From the NCBI RefSeq assembly GCF_019430945.1, contig NZ_JAHYCB010000009.1, positions 1-64,000 of the forward strand: DNA of 64,000 nt, given 5' to 3'. This document shows positions 42,126 to 50,778 of this stretch, one piece after another (position 1 is the first letter of the stretch; each line of letters opens with the position of its first letter). A program made the position numbers and the translations under genes. The notes under the pieces are model-generated. The model saw nothing but the letters and a program-made list of their open reading frames with translations. It searched no databases and was not told the origin of the DNA. The stretch comes from Neorhizobium populisoli. Lineage in GTDB: Bacteria; Pseudomonadota; Alphaproteobacteria; Rhizobiales; Rhizobiaceae.

Positions 42126-43552
42126 CCGCCTCTCGCTTCAACCAGCCCATTGCTTTTTCGACGTCCGACATGCAACGCGGCGCTTGCCCAGCCCTTTCGG
42201 CTCCCATGATGACCGGCGACGGCCTGCTCGCCCGAATTGTGCTAACCAGGGCCATATCGCCCGCCGAACTCGCCGAAATCGGGCGTCTCGCGCGCCTGCA
42301 CGGTAACGGCATTATCGATATCTCTGCCCGCGGCAATCTGCAGGTACGAGGGCTGACCGAAGCCACTGCGCCGCTGCTCGACGCCGACGTCCGAAATATG
42401 AACCTGCCGCTGCGCGACGGGCTGGCCATCGAAGTCCCTCCACTGGCGGGCCGCGACGAAACGGAGATCGCCGATCCCCACCCGCTTGCGGAAGCGATTT
42501 GCAAGGGCGCTCGCGGCCTTACGGGACTGGCACCCAAAATGTCGATCGTCGTTGACGGAAATGGTCGGCTGAGGCTCTCGGACCTGTTGGCTGACATCCG
42601 GCTGATTGCTGTTCGCATCAGCGATGAAATCTTTTGGAAGGTATTGCTCGGCGGCACGGAAGAGTCCGGGCGTGTTTTCAATGTTTTACGTGAAACACAG
42701 GCGGTGGAAGCAGCGATGGATCTGCTCCGCCAGCTTTCGGAGCGCGGACCTAAGGCGCGCGGGCGCGATTTGGCAAATGGCCTCTCAGCAGATATCTCGG
42801 TTGATATGTATGAGATGCGACAGCGTGCAGCCGCCTTCTCTGCCGCAAGCGCGGAGATAGGGCATTTACTGCACAGCTCAAACCCCGCCTACGACGAGAA
42901 TACAACGTCACCGTTTGATTTGTTCAACCTAACCGAAGGCCTCCACGCCACCGGCATCGGCCCGGCCTTCGGCCAGATCGAGGCTGAAGATCTCATCGCC
43001 CTTTGTGACGAGGCCGTACGCCTGGAAATCAAATCCCTCAAACCCGCCTTCGATCACTCTCTGATCTTTTTCGGGTCTTCCGAAGCCTGCGGGTTGCTCA
43101 ATAAATTTGCCGCGGCAAACGGCTTCATCACATCGGCAACCGATCCGCGCAGCCATATCGCGGCCTGCCCCGGCAGCCCGGCCTGTGCTTCGGCAAACAT
43201 CGCCACGCATGATATCGCAGCCCACGCCGCGGCAGAATGCGGCGACCTGCTTGACGGTTCTTTCAAGCTCCACGTCACCGGCTGCGCCAAGGGTTGCGCC
43301 CATCCGCAAGCCTCTGCACTCACCCTTTGCGGCACCTCAACCGGGCTTTCGTTCATTCACCAGGGAAAAGCTTCGGATCAACCCTTTGCGACGACCGCTT
43401 TTGCCGATACCAACGCCACGCTTCGACATCTTGCCTATCTCGTCAAATCGGAACGGCATGCGGGTGAAAATTCCGCCACCTGCCTTGCCCGGCTCGGGTC
43501 CGAGCGACTGGTAGCGGCAGCCATGCCAAGGGGCACATCAGGACGATCATGA
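42122..43552 (+). CDS. cobG: precorrin-3B synthase
   Basis: A 476-residue oxygen-dependent monooxygenase that forms precorrin-3B before ring contraction, a marker of the aerobic pathway. It has the sulfite/nitrite-reductase ferredoxin-like half domains and the [4Fe-4S] cysteines in AACPGSPACASA and VTGCAKGCAHP. ISARGNLQVRGL near residue 65 is the family N-terminal motif. ATG 42122 overlaps the cobN stop; an upstream ATG at 42101 is inside cobN. The stop overlaps cobH. Confidence 0.94.
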   Translation: MTASRFNQPIAFSTSDMQRGACPALSAPMMTGDGLLARIVLTRAISPAELAEIGRLARLHGNGIIDISARGNLQVRGLTEATAPLLDADVRNMNLPLRDGLAIEVPPLAGRDETEIADPHPLAEAICKGARGLTGLAPKMSIVVDGNGRLRLSDLLADIRLIAVRISDEIFWKVLLGGTEESGRVFNVLRETQAVEAAMDLLRQLSERGPKARGRDLANGLSADISVDMYEMRQRAAAFSAASAEIGHLLHSSNPAYDENTTSPFDLFNLTEGLHATGIGPAFGQIEAEDLIALCDEAVRLEIKSLKPAFDHSLIFFGSSEACGLLNKFAAANGFITSATDPRSHIAACPGSPACASANIATHDIAAHAAAECGDLLDGSFKLHVTGCAKGCAHPQASALTLCGTSTGLSFIHQGKASDQPFATTAFADTNATLRHLAYLVKSERHAGENSATCLARLGSERLVAAAMPRGTSGRS

Positions 43553-44178
43553 ACAATTACGACTATATCCGCGAAGGCGATGCAATCTACGAAAAGTCCT
43601 TTGCGATCATTCGCGAAGAGGCCGATCTTTCGACTTTTTCCAGCGAGCAGGCGGATATCGCGGTGCGCATGATTCATGCATGCGGACTGGTGGAATCGGC
43701 GGCGCATTTCCGTTTCTCGAAGGACTTTGTCTCACAGGCACGCGGCGCGCTCTACGACGGGCGCCCGATTTATTGCGATGCCGAGATGGTTTCGCATGGC
43801 ATCACCCGCGCCCGCTTGCCTGCTCATAATGACGTCATCTGCACATTGCGCGACAGCCGCACGATCGAACTGGCAAAAACGATCGGCAACACCCGCTCGG
43901 CCGCAGCACTCGATCTGTGGGATGAGATGGAAGGCGCCGTGATCGCAATCGGCAATGCGCCCACCGCCCTCTTCCGCCTGCTCGAAATGCTGAATGCCGG
44001 CGCCCCGCGCCCTGCGGCGATCATCGGCATGCCGGTCGGCTTCGTCGGTGCCGCCGAATCGAAGGAGGCGCTGATGGAATCGACCCTTGGAATCCCTTAC
44101 GCCATCGTCCGCGGCCGCATGGGCGGCTCCGCGATGACGGCCGCCTGCGTCAATGCGCTTGCGAGGGCAGGCCTGTGA
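43549..44178 (+). CDS. cobH: precorrin-8X methylmutase
   Basis: A 209-residue enzyme that moves the methyl group from C11 to C12, giving hydrogenobyrinic acid. The catalytic histidine is His43 in MIHACGL, the position known for CobH. Other motifs are IYCDAEMVSHGI, GNAPTALFRLLE, IGMPVGFVGAAESK and VRGRMGGSAMTAA. It overlaps cobG (ATGA) and cobI (GTGA). Confidence 0.97.
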   Translation: MNNYDYIREGDAIYEKSFAIIREEADLSTFSSEQADIAVRMIHACGLVESAAHFRFSKDFVSQARGALYDGRPIYCDAEMVSHGITRARLPAHNDVICTLRDSRTIELAKTIGNTRSAAALDLWDEMEGAVIAIGNAPTALFRLLEMLNAGAPRPAAIIGMPVGFVGAAESKEALMESTLGIPYAIVRGRMGGSAMTAACVNALARAGL

Positions 44179-44927
44179 ACGCGGTCATTCTCAAGGGCAA
44201 GCTCACCGGCGTCGGTACCGGCCCCGGCGATCCGGAATTGCTGACGCTGAAAGCCGTCCGTGCCATCAGCGATGCAGACGTCGTCGCCTTCTTCTGCAAG
44301 AAGGGCTCGACCGGCAATGGCCGCGCTATCGTCGAGGCGCATATTCGTCCCGGCACGCTGGAACTGCCGCTCATCTATCCCGTCACCGTCGAGACCCAGA
44401 AGGACGAGGCCGATTACAAAGGCCCGATTTCCGATTTCTTCGACAAGTCGGCTGAAGATATCGCTGTGCTGCTCGATGCCGGCAAGAATGTCGTCGTGCT
44501 GAGCGAAGGCGACCCGCTGTTCTACGGCTCCTACATGCACCTGCATCTGAGGCTGCAGAACCGTTACCAGGCCGAAGTCGTGGCTGGCGTTACCGCCATG
44601 TCGGGCTGCTGGTCGATGACCGGCCTGCCGCTGGTGCAGGGCGACGATATCCTGAGCGTGCTGCCGGGCACACTGTCGGAAGAGATGTTGACCGAACGGC
44701 TGGCCAATACGGACGGCGCCGTCATCATGAAGGTCGGCCGCAACCTGCCGAAAATCCGTCGCGCACTTGCCTCGGTCGGAAAACTCTCCGGCGCGCTGTA
44801 TGTCGAGCGCGGTACGATGGCGAACGGCGCTGCCCAAAGGCTGGACGAGCGCGACGAGAGCCCCGCACCCTATTTCTCCATCGTACTGGTTCCCGGCTGG
44901 AAGACACGCCCCGGAGAGGTGAAGTGA
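44175..44927 (+). CDS. cobI: precorrin-2 C20-methyltransferase
   Basis: A 250-residue SAM-dependent tetrapyrrole methylase. It has the family glycine loop GVGTGPGDPELLTLKAV near the N-terminus, LSEGDPLFYGSY and VVAGVTAMSGCW in the middle and VLPGTLSEE. It starts at GTG 44175, overlapping the cobH stop, and its stop overlaps cobJ, so translational coupling continues along the operon. Confidence 0.96.
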   Translation: MNAVILKGKLTGVGTGPGDPELLTLKAVRAISDADVVAFFCKKGSTGNGRAIVEAHIRPGTLELPLIYPVTVETQKDEADYKGPISDFFDKSAEDIAVLLDAGKNVVVLSEGDPLFYGSYMHLHLRLQNRYQAEVVAGVTAMSGCWSMTGLPLVQGDDILSVLPGTLSEEMLTERLANTDGAVIMKVGRNLPKIRRALASVGKLSGALYVERGTMANGAAQRLDERDESPAPYFSIVLVPGWKTRPGEVK

Positions 44928-45685
44928 CCGGCTCTCTGACCGTTGTCGGCCTTGGCCCGGGCAATCCGGACCAGATGACGCCGGAAGCGCTTGCCGCAAT
45001 CTCGGCTGCCGAGGATTTCTTCGGCTATTTTCCCTATATCGACCGCCTGAACCTGCGCGCCAACCAGCGCCGCCACGCCTCCGACAACCGCGAGGAGCTT
45101 GTTCGCGCAAAGACCGCGCTGGAAATGGCGGCAAAAGGCGGCAAGGTCTGCGTCGTTTCCGGCGGCGATCCGGGTGTGTTCGCCATGGCCGCCGCCGTCT
45201 GCGAGGCGATCGACGAAGGTCCGGTCGAGTGGCGCGAGATCGAGTTGTCCGTCGTTCCGGGTGTCACCGCCATGCTGGCCGTGGCGGCCAAGGCTGGTGC
45301 GCCGCTCGGGCATGATTTCTGCGCAATTTCCCTGTCGAACAACCTGAAGCCCTGGGATATCATCGAAAAACGGCTGATCGCCGCGGCGCAGGCCGGTTTC
45401 GTGATGGCTTTCTACAACCCGATCAGCAAGGCCCGCCCGCGTCAACTCGGCGAGGCTTTCGATATTCTGCGTGCGCATCTTCCCGGCACCGTGCCGGTTA
45501 TCTTCGGCCGCGCCGCCGGCCGGCCGGATGAAGCTATCCGCATCGTTCCGCTCGCTGAAGCCCAAGGCGACATGGCCGACATGGCCACCTGCGTCATCGT
45601 CGGCACGGCGGAAACGCGGATCATCGAGCGCGATGGAAACCGTCCGATCGTATATTCGCCGCGTTACTTCAAGGGTAACGCATGA
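44924..45685 (+). CDS. cobJ: precorrin-3B C17-methyltransferase
   Basis: A 253-residue tetrapyrrole methylase that methylates C17 and drives ring contraction. Motifs: VVGLGPGNPDQMTPEA, GYFPYIDRL, VVSGGDPGVFAMA, VVPGVTAMLAVAAKAGAPLGHDF and the diagnostic MAFYNPISKARPRQL. GTG 44924 overlaps the cobI stop. Its 3' end overlaps the convergent cobK gene by 22 bases, so the co-directional run is interrupted here. Confidence 0.96.
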   Translation: MTGSLTVVGLGPGNPDQMTPEALAAISAAEDFFGYFPYIDRLNLRANQRRHASDNREELVRAKTALEMAAKGGKVCVVSGGDPGVFAMAAAVCEAIDEGPVEWREIELSVVPGVTAMLAVAAKAGAPLGHDFCAISLSNNLKPWDIIEKRLIAAAQAGFVMAFYNPISKARPRQLGEAFDILRAHLPGTVPVIFGRAAGRPDEAIRIVPLAEAQGDMADMATCVIVGTAETRIIERDGNRPIVYSPRYFKGNA

Positions 45686-46416
45686 GCCAGCCAAGCCAGC
45701 ACCTCATCGACCGTCTCGACCGATTGCACCTCCGGCAGATCCGGACGGCGCACGAGAACGACGTCGATGCCGAGCGCTCGCGCCGCAGCGATTTTGCCGT
45801 AACTTGCCGGCCCGCCGCTGTTCTTGGCGACGATCACCTCGACATGATGTTCTCGAAGCAAACGGGCTTCGTCCGCCTCCGCAAAAGGCCCGCGCGCGGT
45901 CAGATAAACCGCATGCGGTATATCGAGCGGCGGCTCCACCGGATCGACACTGCGAATAAGATAGCTGTGCTGCGGGGCGGCCTCAAACGGCAAGAGCTCC
46001 TGCCGGCCGAGCGTCAGGAAAACGGTTCGCGCCTTTTCTCCAACCGCGATCACCGCTTCGGCAACGTTATCGACTTCGATCCAGCGATCATCCATTTGGC
46101 GCGGCCAAGGCAGGCGACGCAATGCAACCATCGGCACACCGGCGTGCCTGGAAGCCTCCACGGCATTGCGGGAAATCTGCGCGGCATAGGGATGTGTCGC
46201 TTCGATCAGGATCGAAACGCCCTTCTGCCGAAGGTAATCGGCAAGACCTGCCGCACCACCGAAACCACCGATGCGAACCGGTACCGGCTGTTCGGCCGGA
46301 GCCCGCGTTCGGCCGGCGAGCGAAAGTTCGGTGTCGAATCGCGGATCGTTGGCCAGCTTTTCTGCCAGTTTCCGGGCCTCGGCCGTACCGCCCAGAATGA
46401 GGATGGAGTGTCTCAA
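45664..46416 (-). CDS. cobK: precorrin-6A reductase
   Basis: A 250-residue NADPH-dependent reductase of the macrocycle. Motifs: ILILGGTAEARKLAE at the N-terminus, ATHPYAAQISRNA, VFLTLGRQEL, YLTARGPF and VAKNSGGPASYGKI. The open frame extends to 46659, but family proteins begin just before the ILILGGT block. A TTG at 46416 with AGGAGG five bases upstream is clearly the start. It is encoded against the flow of the operon, between cobJ and cobL. Confidence 0.94.
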   Translation of the reverse strand: MRHSILILGGTAEARKLAEKLANDPRFDTELSLAGRTRAPAEQPVPVRIGGFGGAAGLADYLRQKGVSILIEATHPYAAQISRNAVEASRHAGVPMVALRRLPWPRQMDDRWIEVDNVAEAVIAVGEKARTVFLTLGRQELLPFEAAPQHSYLIRSVDPVEPPLDIPHAVYLTARGPFAEADEARLLREHHVEVIVAKNSGGPASYGKIAAARALGIDVVLVRRPDLPEVQSVETVDEVLAWLAHALPLK

Positions 46417-46417
46417 A

Positions 46418-47659
46418 TTGCCTCCTGAATCAGTCGAAAAACCTTTAGCGGAAAGCCGCTGGCTGTCCATCGTCGGCATCGGCGAAGATGGGATAAAAGG
46501 GCTCGGTGAAAACGCCTGCGCGGCGATCTCGTCCGCATCGATAATCTTCGGCGGCAAGCGCCATCTTGAGCTTGCAGCAACATTGATCACCGGTGAAGCA
46601 AGACCATGGCCAACGCCCTTCGACGCAGCAATGCGTGATGTCGTGGCGCTGCGTGGCAAAAGCGTCTGCGTGCTCGCTTCCGGCGATCCGTTTTTCTTCG
46701 GTGTCGGCGCAACGCTGTCCCGTCATTTGTCAGCGGAAGAGTTCATCGCCTATCCTGCGCCCTCGGCTTTTTCGCTTGCAGCCTCTCGGCTTGGCTGGCC
46801 GCTGCAGGAGATTGAAACCGTCTCGCTGCATGGCCGACCGCTCGAACTCATCCGACCCCTACTGCATCCCGGTCGGCGCGTCATTGCCTTGACGTCGGAT
46901 GAAAACGGACCGGCGGAATTGGCGGCTCTGCTGACCGCAACCGGCTTCGGCCAGTCACGCCTGACCGTTCTGGAGGCGGTCGGCGGATATCAGGAGCGCA
47001 TTCGGTCGACAAAGGCCGACGAGTTTGCATTGCAGGATATCAATGTTCTAAACGTCGTTGCGGTCGAAGTTGCTGCCGCATTGTCTGCCCGCATCCTTCC
47101 CCGCGGTTTCGGGCTGGATGACAGCTTGTTTGAGCACGATGGCCAAATCACCAAACGGGAAATCCGCGCCCTGACAATCTCGGCTCTCAGCCCCCGCCGT
47201 GGTGAATTGCTCTGGGATATCGGCGCCGGTTCCGGCTCGATCAGCGTCGAATGGATGCTCGCCGATCCATCCCTGAAGGCGATAGCAATCGAAGCTCATC
47301 CTGAACGCGCCGCCCGTATCCGTCGCAATGCGATCGCTTTGGGCGTGCCGGGGCTGACGCTCATTGAAGGACAGGCACCGGCCGCACTCGCCGGATTGCC
47401 GCAGCCGGACGCGATCTTTATTGGCGGCGGAGGCAGCGAGCCGGGTGTTTTCGATGCCGCAGTCGATGCTTTGAAGCCGGGTGGCCGTCTTGTCGCCAAT
47501 GCCGTGACATTGGAGATGGAAGCGGTTCTGCTCGCCGCGCATGCCAAACATGGTGGAGACTTAATCCGCATCGAAGTCTCCCGCGCCGCACCCATCGGCT
47601 CCATGTCCGGCTGGAAGCCGGCCATGCCGGTCACGCAGTGGAGTTGGGTAAAACAATGA
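46418..47659 (+). CDS. cobL: precorrin-6Y C5,15-methyltransferase (decarboxylating)
   Basis: A fusion of CbiE (C5 methylase, 1-205; SIVGIGEDGIKGLG, LASGDPFFFGVGATL) and CbiT (C15 methylase/decarboxylase, 220-410; RALTISALSPRRGELLWDIGAGSGSIS). TTG 46418 with GGAG nine bases upstream gives 413 residues and puts RWLSIVGIG at the usual distance from the start; ATG 46403 and ATG 46397 are alternatives. With the TTG start, the divergent cobK and cobL start codons are one base apart. The stop overlaps cobE (ATGA). Confidence 0.94.
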   Translation: MPPESVEKPLAESRWLSIVGIGEDGIKGLGENACAAISSASIIFGGKRHLELAATLITGEARPWPTPFDAAMRDVVALRGKSVCVLASGDPFFFGVGATLSRHLSAEEFIAYPAPSAFSLAASRLGWPLQEIETVSLHGRPLELIRPLLHPGRRVIALTSDENGPAELAALLTATGFGQSRLTVLEAVGGYQERIRSTKADEFALQDINVLNVVAVEVAAALSARILPRGFGLDDSLFEHDGQITKREIRALTISALSPRRGELLWDIGAGSGSISVEWMLADPSLKAIAIEAHPERAARIRRNAIALGVPGLTLIEGQAPAALAGLPQPDAIFIGGGGSEPGVFDAAVDALKPGGRLVANAVTLEMEAVLLAAHAKHGGDLIRIEVSRAAPIGSMSGWKPAMPVTQWSWVKQ

Positions 47660-48042
47660 TCGCCGCGGGGCTCGGTTGTCGGAAAGGAACGTCGGCGGAA
47701 GCTCTGCTTTCCGCAATCGACATGGCCTGTGACAGTGCCGGCATTTCACGTGAATCGATTGCCGCGCTCGCGACGGGGGAAATCAAACGCCATGAAAAGG
47801 GCTTGAATGAACTTGCGGCCCAGTTGGGCTTGCCGCTGCATGTCTTCGGCGAAGCGGCTTTGAAACAGGCAGAAGGCCGCACGCAAACGGTTTCAAAACA
47901 TAGCCTTGCACAGACATCCACCCCCAGCCTTTCGGAAGCTGCGGCACTTGTGGCTGCCGGGGAAGGCTCAGAACTCATCGTCGCCCGGCTGATTGCCGAT
48001 GGTGCGACCTGCGCCTTGGCGCGATCCAGGGATAATTCATGA
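47656..48042 (+). CDS. cobE: CobE / CbiG C-terminal-domain protein
   Basis: A 128-residue protein equal to the C-terminal domain of CbiG. The N-terminal glycine motif AAGLGCRKGTSAEALLSAI is diagnostic, followed by LATGEIKRHEKGLNELAAQLGL and a C-terminal SEAAALVAAGEGSELIVAR. The anaerobic CbiG opens the delta-lactone of cobalt-precorrin-5A; the role of CobE in the aerobic pathway is not settled. It lies between cobL and cobM with ATGA overlaps on both sides. Confidence 0.92.
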   Translation: MIAAGLGCRKGTSAEALLSAIDMACDSAGISRESIAALATGEIKRHEKGLNELAAQLGLPLHVFGEAALKQAEGRTQTVSKHSLAQTSTPSLSEAAALVAAGEGSELIVARLIADGATCALARSRDNS

Positions 48043-48848
48043 CCGTGCATTTCATCGGCGCCGGACCGGGCGCCGCCGACCTCATCACTGTCCGCGGCCG
48101 CGATATTCTCGCCCGCTCGCCTGTCTGCCTTTACGCCGGCTCGATCATGCCGAAGGAATTGCTCGACTGGTGCCCGAAGGATGCGCGCATCGTCGATACT
48201 GGCTCGCTGTCACTGGACGAGATCGAGGCTGAATATGTCGCAGCCCACAAGGCCGGCAGGGACGTGGCGCGGCTGCATTCCGGCGATCTTTCCGTCTGGA
48301 GCGCGGTGGCCGAACAGATCCGTCGGCTGGAAAAGCACGGTATCGATTATACGCTGACCCCCGGCGTGCCGTCCTTTGCCGCCGCGGCTGCGGCGCTGAA
48401 ACGCGAACTGACAATCCCTGAAGTGGCGCAGAGCCTCGTACTGACCCGCGTTTCCGGCCGCGCTTCGAAAATGCCGGAGGGCGAAACGCTTGCGGCTTTC
48501 GGGAAGACCGGTGCAACGCTGGCAATCCATCTTGCCATTCACGCGCTCGGTAAAATCGTCGCGGAACTGACCCCGCTTTATGGCGCCAATTGTCCGGTTG
48601 CAATCGTCGTACGCGCCTCCTGGCCTGAAGAGCGTATCATCAAGGGCATGCTTGCCGACATCGAAGCCAAACTGGCTGAGGAACCGGCAGAAAGAACAGC
48701 CCTGATCTTCGTCGGCAAGGGGCTTGGCGCAACGGACTTCGTTGAGAGCCAACTTTACAATGCCGACTATGTGCGCCGTTTCCGGCCCGGTTGGGATCAG
48801 ATGGTCCAGGATCAGGCAAGCGATCAGGCGGGCAAGGATTCCGAATGA
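48039..48848 (+). CDS. cobM: precorrin-4 C11-methyltransferase
   Basis: A 269-residue tetrapyrrole methylase. Motifs: HFIGAGPGAADLITVRG, VCLYAGSIMPKELL (a CobM/CbiF hallmark), LHSGDLSVWSAVAEQ, TPGVPSFAAAAAAL and TRVSGRASKMPEGE. It overlaps cobE (ATGA). Its 3' end overlaps the convergent cbiD gene by 25 bases. Confidence 0.97.
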   Translation: MTVHFIGAGPGAADLITVRGRDILARSPVCLYAGSIMPKELLDWCPKDARIVDTGSLSLDEIEAEYVAAHKAGRDVARLHSGDLSVWSAVAEQIRRLEKHGIDYTLTPGVPSFAAAAAALKRELTIPEVAQSLVLTRVSGRASKMPEGETLAAFGKTGATLAIHLAIHALGKIVAELTPLYGANCPVAIVVRASWPEERIIKGMLADIEAKLAEEPAERTALIFVGKGLGATDFVESQLYNADYVRRFRPGWDQMVQDQASDQAGKDSE

Positions 48849-49945
48849 TCGGTTTGCGTAAACGGTGCGCGGCCGACCAGCCGGCCTTCGCGGTCGAAGA
48901 CCAGGATTTCCAGCGCCACCGCCGGATCCTTGAGCGCTTTCGCGGCCGTTTTCCAGGCAAGCGCCGCAATGCGATCCCCGAGAACCAACCCGCTTTCGCC
49001 CGCAAGCGTAAAGGCATGCGAAACGGTGTTGGCCGAGGATATGCGCTCGACCAGAGCCTTGTCCGCCCCGGCGTCCGCCGCAAGTTTCGCCAGAGCCTCC
49101 AGATCGGCCAGTCCGCGCTTGGAATGCACGTCCAGCATGCCCTGGGCAAGCTTGGTCATCTTGGCAACACCTCCGGCGATCGTCACCTTGGGCACTGGAT
49201 GATCGCGCAGGTATTTCAGCATGCCGCCTACGAAGTCGCCCATGTCGATCAGCGCGATCTCGGACAGCCCGTGGTACGCCTGCGCCGCCTTTTCAGACGT
49301 ATTGCCGGTGGCGCCGGAGACGTGATCGAGGCCAGCGGCGCGCGCCACATCGATGCCGCGCCAGATGGAATGGATCCAGGCCGAGCAGGAAAACGGAATG
49401 ACGATCCCCGTCGTGCCGAGGATCGATATGCCGCCCAGGATGCCGAGCCGGCCGTTCATCGTCTTCACGGCGATCTTCTCGCCGTCAGCGACGGAAATTT
49501 CCACTTCGAAATCGGTCTCGCCACCGGCCACTTCGGCGATCGCCTGCGCGATCATCTTGCGCGGGACCGGGTTGATCGAAGGCTCACCCGGCGGCAGAGG
49601 CAGGCCGGGAAGAGTAACCGTGCCGACACCCGGACCAGCCTTGAATTTGATACCGCTGCCAATCGCTCCGCGCCGCACGGTGCTCATGATCAGCGCCCCA
49701 TGCGTGACGTCCGGATCGTCGCCGGCATCCTTGACAATGCCGGCCTTGGCGACCCCCTCTCCGATCTCTTCCAGCGCAAGCGCAAAGCTCGGCTGCTGTC
49801 CGCCGGGAAGCGTCACCTCAACCATTGTCGGAAATTGGCCAGAAAGCAGCGCAAGACAGGCCGCCTTGCTGGCCGCCGCCGCGCAGGTTCCCGTGGTCCA
49901 GCCACGACGCAGGTTCTTGCCATCTGTTTCCGGGGCTGCTTCCAT
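48824..49945 (-). CDS. cbiD: cobalt-precorrin-5B C1-methyltransferase (CbiD-type)
   Basis: A 373-residue CbiD protein, the C1 methylase best known from the anaerobic pathway. Motifs: LRRGWTTGTCAAAASKAA near the N-terminus, GIVKDAGDDPDVTHGA, GPGVGTVTLPGLPLPPGEP, INPVPRKMI and SILGTTGIVIPFS. All other enzymes here are of the aerobic route and no CobF gene is visible, so it likely does the CobF step in this organism. ATG 49945 fits family length; GTG 49981 would add 12 residues. Confidence 0.92.
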   Translation of the reverse strand: MEAAPETDGKNLRRGWTTGTCAAAASKAACLALLSGQFPTMVEVTLPGGQQPSFALALEEIGEGVAKAGIVKDAGDDPDVTHGALIMSTVRRGAIGSGIKFKAGPGVGTVTLPGLPLPPGEPSINPVPRKMIAQAIAEVAGGETDFEVEISVADGEKIAVKTMNGRLGILGGISILGTTGIVIPFSCSAWIHSIWRGIDVARAAGLDHVSGATGNTSEKAAQAYHGLSEIALIDMGDFVGGMLKYLRDHPVPKVTIAGGVAKMTKLAQGMLDVHSKRGLADLEALAKLAADAGADKALVERISSANTVSHAFTLAGESGLVLGDRIAALAWKTAAKALKDPAVALEILVFDREGRLVGRAPFTQTDHSESLPA

Positions 49946-49998
49946 AGCCGTTTCTATATCCCGACCAGGCTGACGCGTCACCGGTCAAAGGTTCGCAT

Positions 49999-50778
49999 AT
50001 GAATACGAGTATCGAAACAATTGTCGCAGCCCCCGAATTCCAGTCTGGTCATGTCTGGCTGGCCGGCGCCGGCCCCGGCCATCCGCGGTATCTGACGCTG
50101 GAAGTGGCCGATGCGCTGGCCAAGGCGGACGTGATCGTCCACGATGCGCTGGTCTCCGACGGCGTCTTATCTCTGGCGAAAACAACCGATCTGATTTTCG
50201 TGGGAAAACGCGGCGGCAGGCCCTCCGTCGCGCAGGACGATATCACCACCAAGCTGATCGAACTCGCCAAGGCAGGAAAGCGCGTGCTGCGGCTGAAGGG
50301 CGGTGATCCCTTCGTCTTCGGCCGTGGCGGCGAGGAGGCGGAGGCTCTGGTCAAGGAAGGCATTCCCTTCCGCATCCTGCCCGGCATGACCTCGGCATTG
50401 GCGGCGCTTGCCGCCGCCAATATCCCGGCAACGATGCGAGGCATCAGCCGCTCCATCACACTCGCCACCGGCCATGCTGCCGGCACCGAAGGCGATCTCG
50501 ACTGGAAGGCGCTGGCGAAGACCGGCGAACCGATCGTCGTCTACATGGGCGTCAGCACGATCGGCACCATCGCCCGGCTGCTGATCGAAGGCGGACGCTC
50601 ACCGGATACGCCAGTTGCGGTGCTGATGGCGGCCACCACGCCGGACGAGCGGTCGATGACCGCGACGCTCGAGACGGTCGAGGCCGAGGTGAAGCGGCAG
50701 AATTTTGCCGCTCCCGCCCTGATCGTCATTGGCAGGATCGTTTCCATGCAGGCTATTCTTTCCGGATCTGCCCAATGA
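49999..50778 (+). CDS. cobA: uroporphyrinogen-III C-methyltransferase
   Basis: A 259-residue SUMT that methylates C2 and C7 of uroporphyrinogen III to give precorrin-2, the entry point to cobalamin (and possibly siroheme). Motifs: VWLAGAGPGHPRYLTLEVADAL, DALVSDGVL, VGKRGGRPSVAQDDI, LRLKGGDPFVFGRGGEEAEAL and ILPGMTSALAALAAANIP. It is a single-domain enzyme, not the CysG fusion. The stop overlaps cobB (ATGA). It is divergent from cbiD. Confidence 0.97.
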   Translation: MNTSIETIVAAPEFQSGHVWLAGAGPGHPRYLTLEVADALAKADVIVHDALVSDGVLSLAKTTDLIFVGKRGGRPSVAQDDITTKLIELAKAGKRVLRLKGGDPFVFGRGGEEAEALVKEGIPFRILPGMTSALAALAAANIPATMRGISRSITLATGHAAGTEGDLDWKALAKTGEPIVVYMGVSTIGTIARLLIEGGRSPDTPVAVLMAATTPDERSMTATLETVEAEVKRQNFAAPALIVIGRIVSMQAILSGSAQ

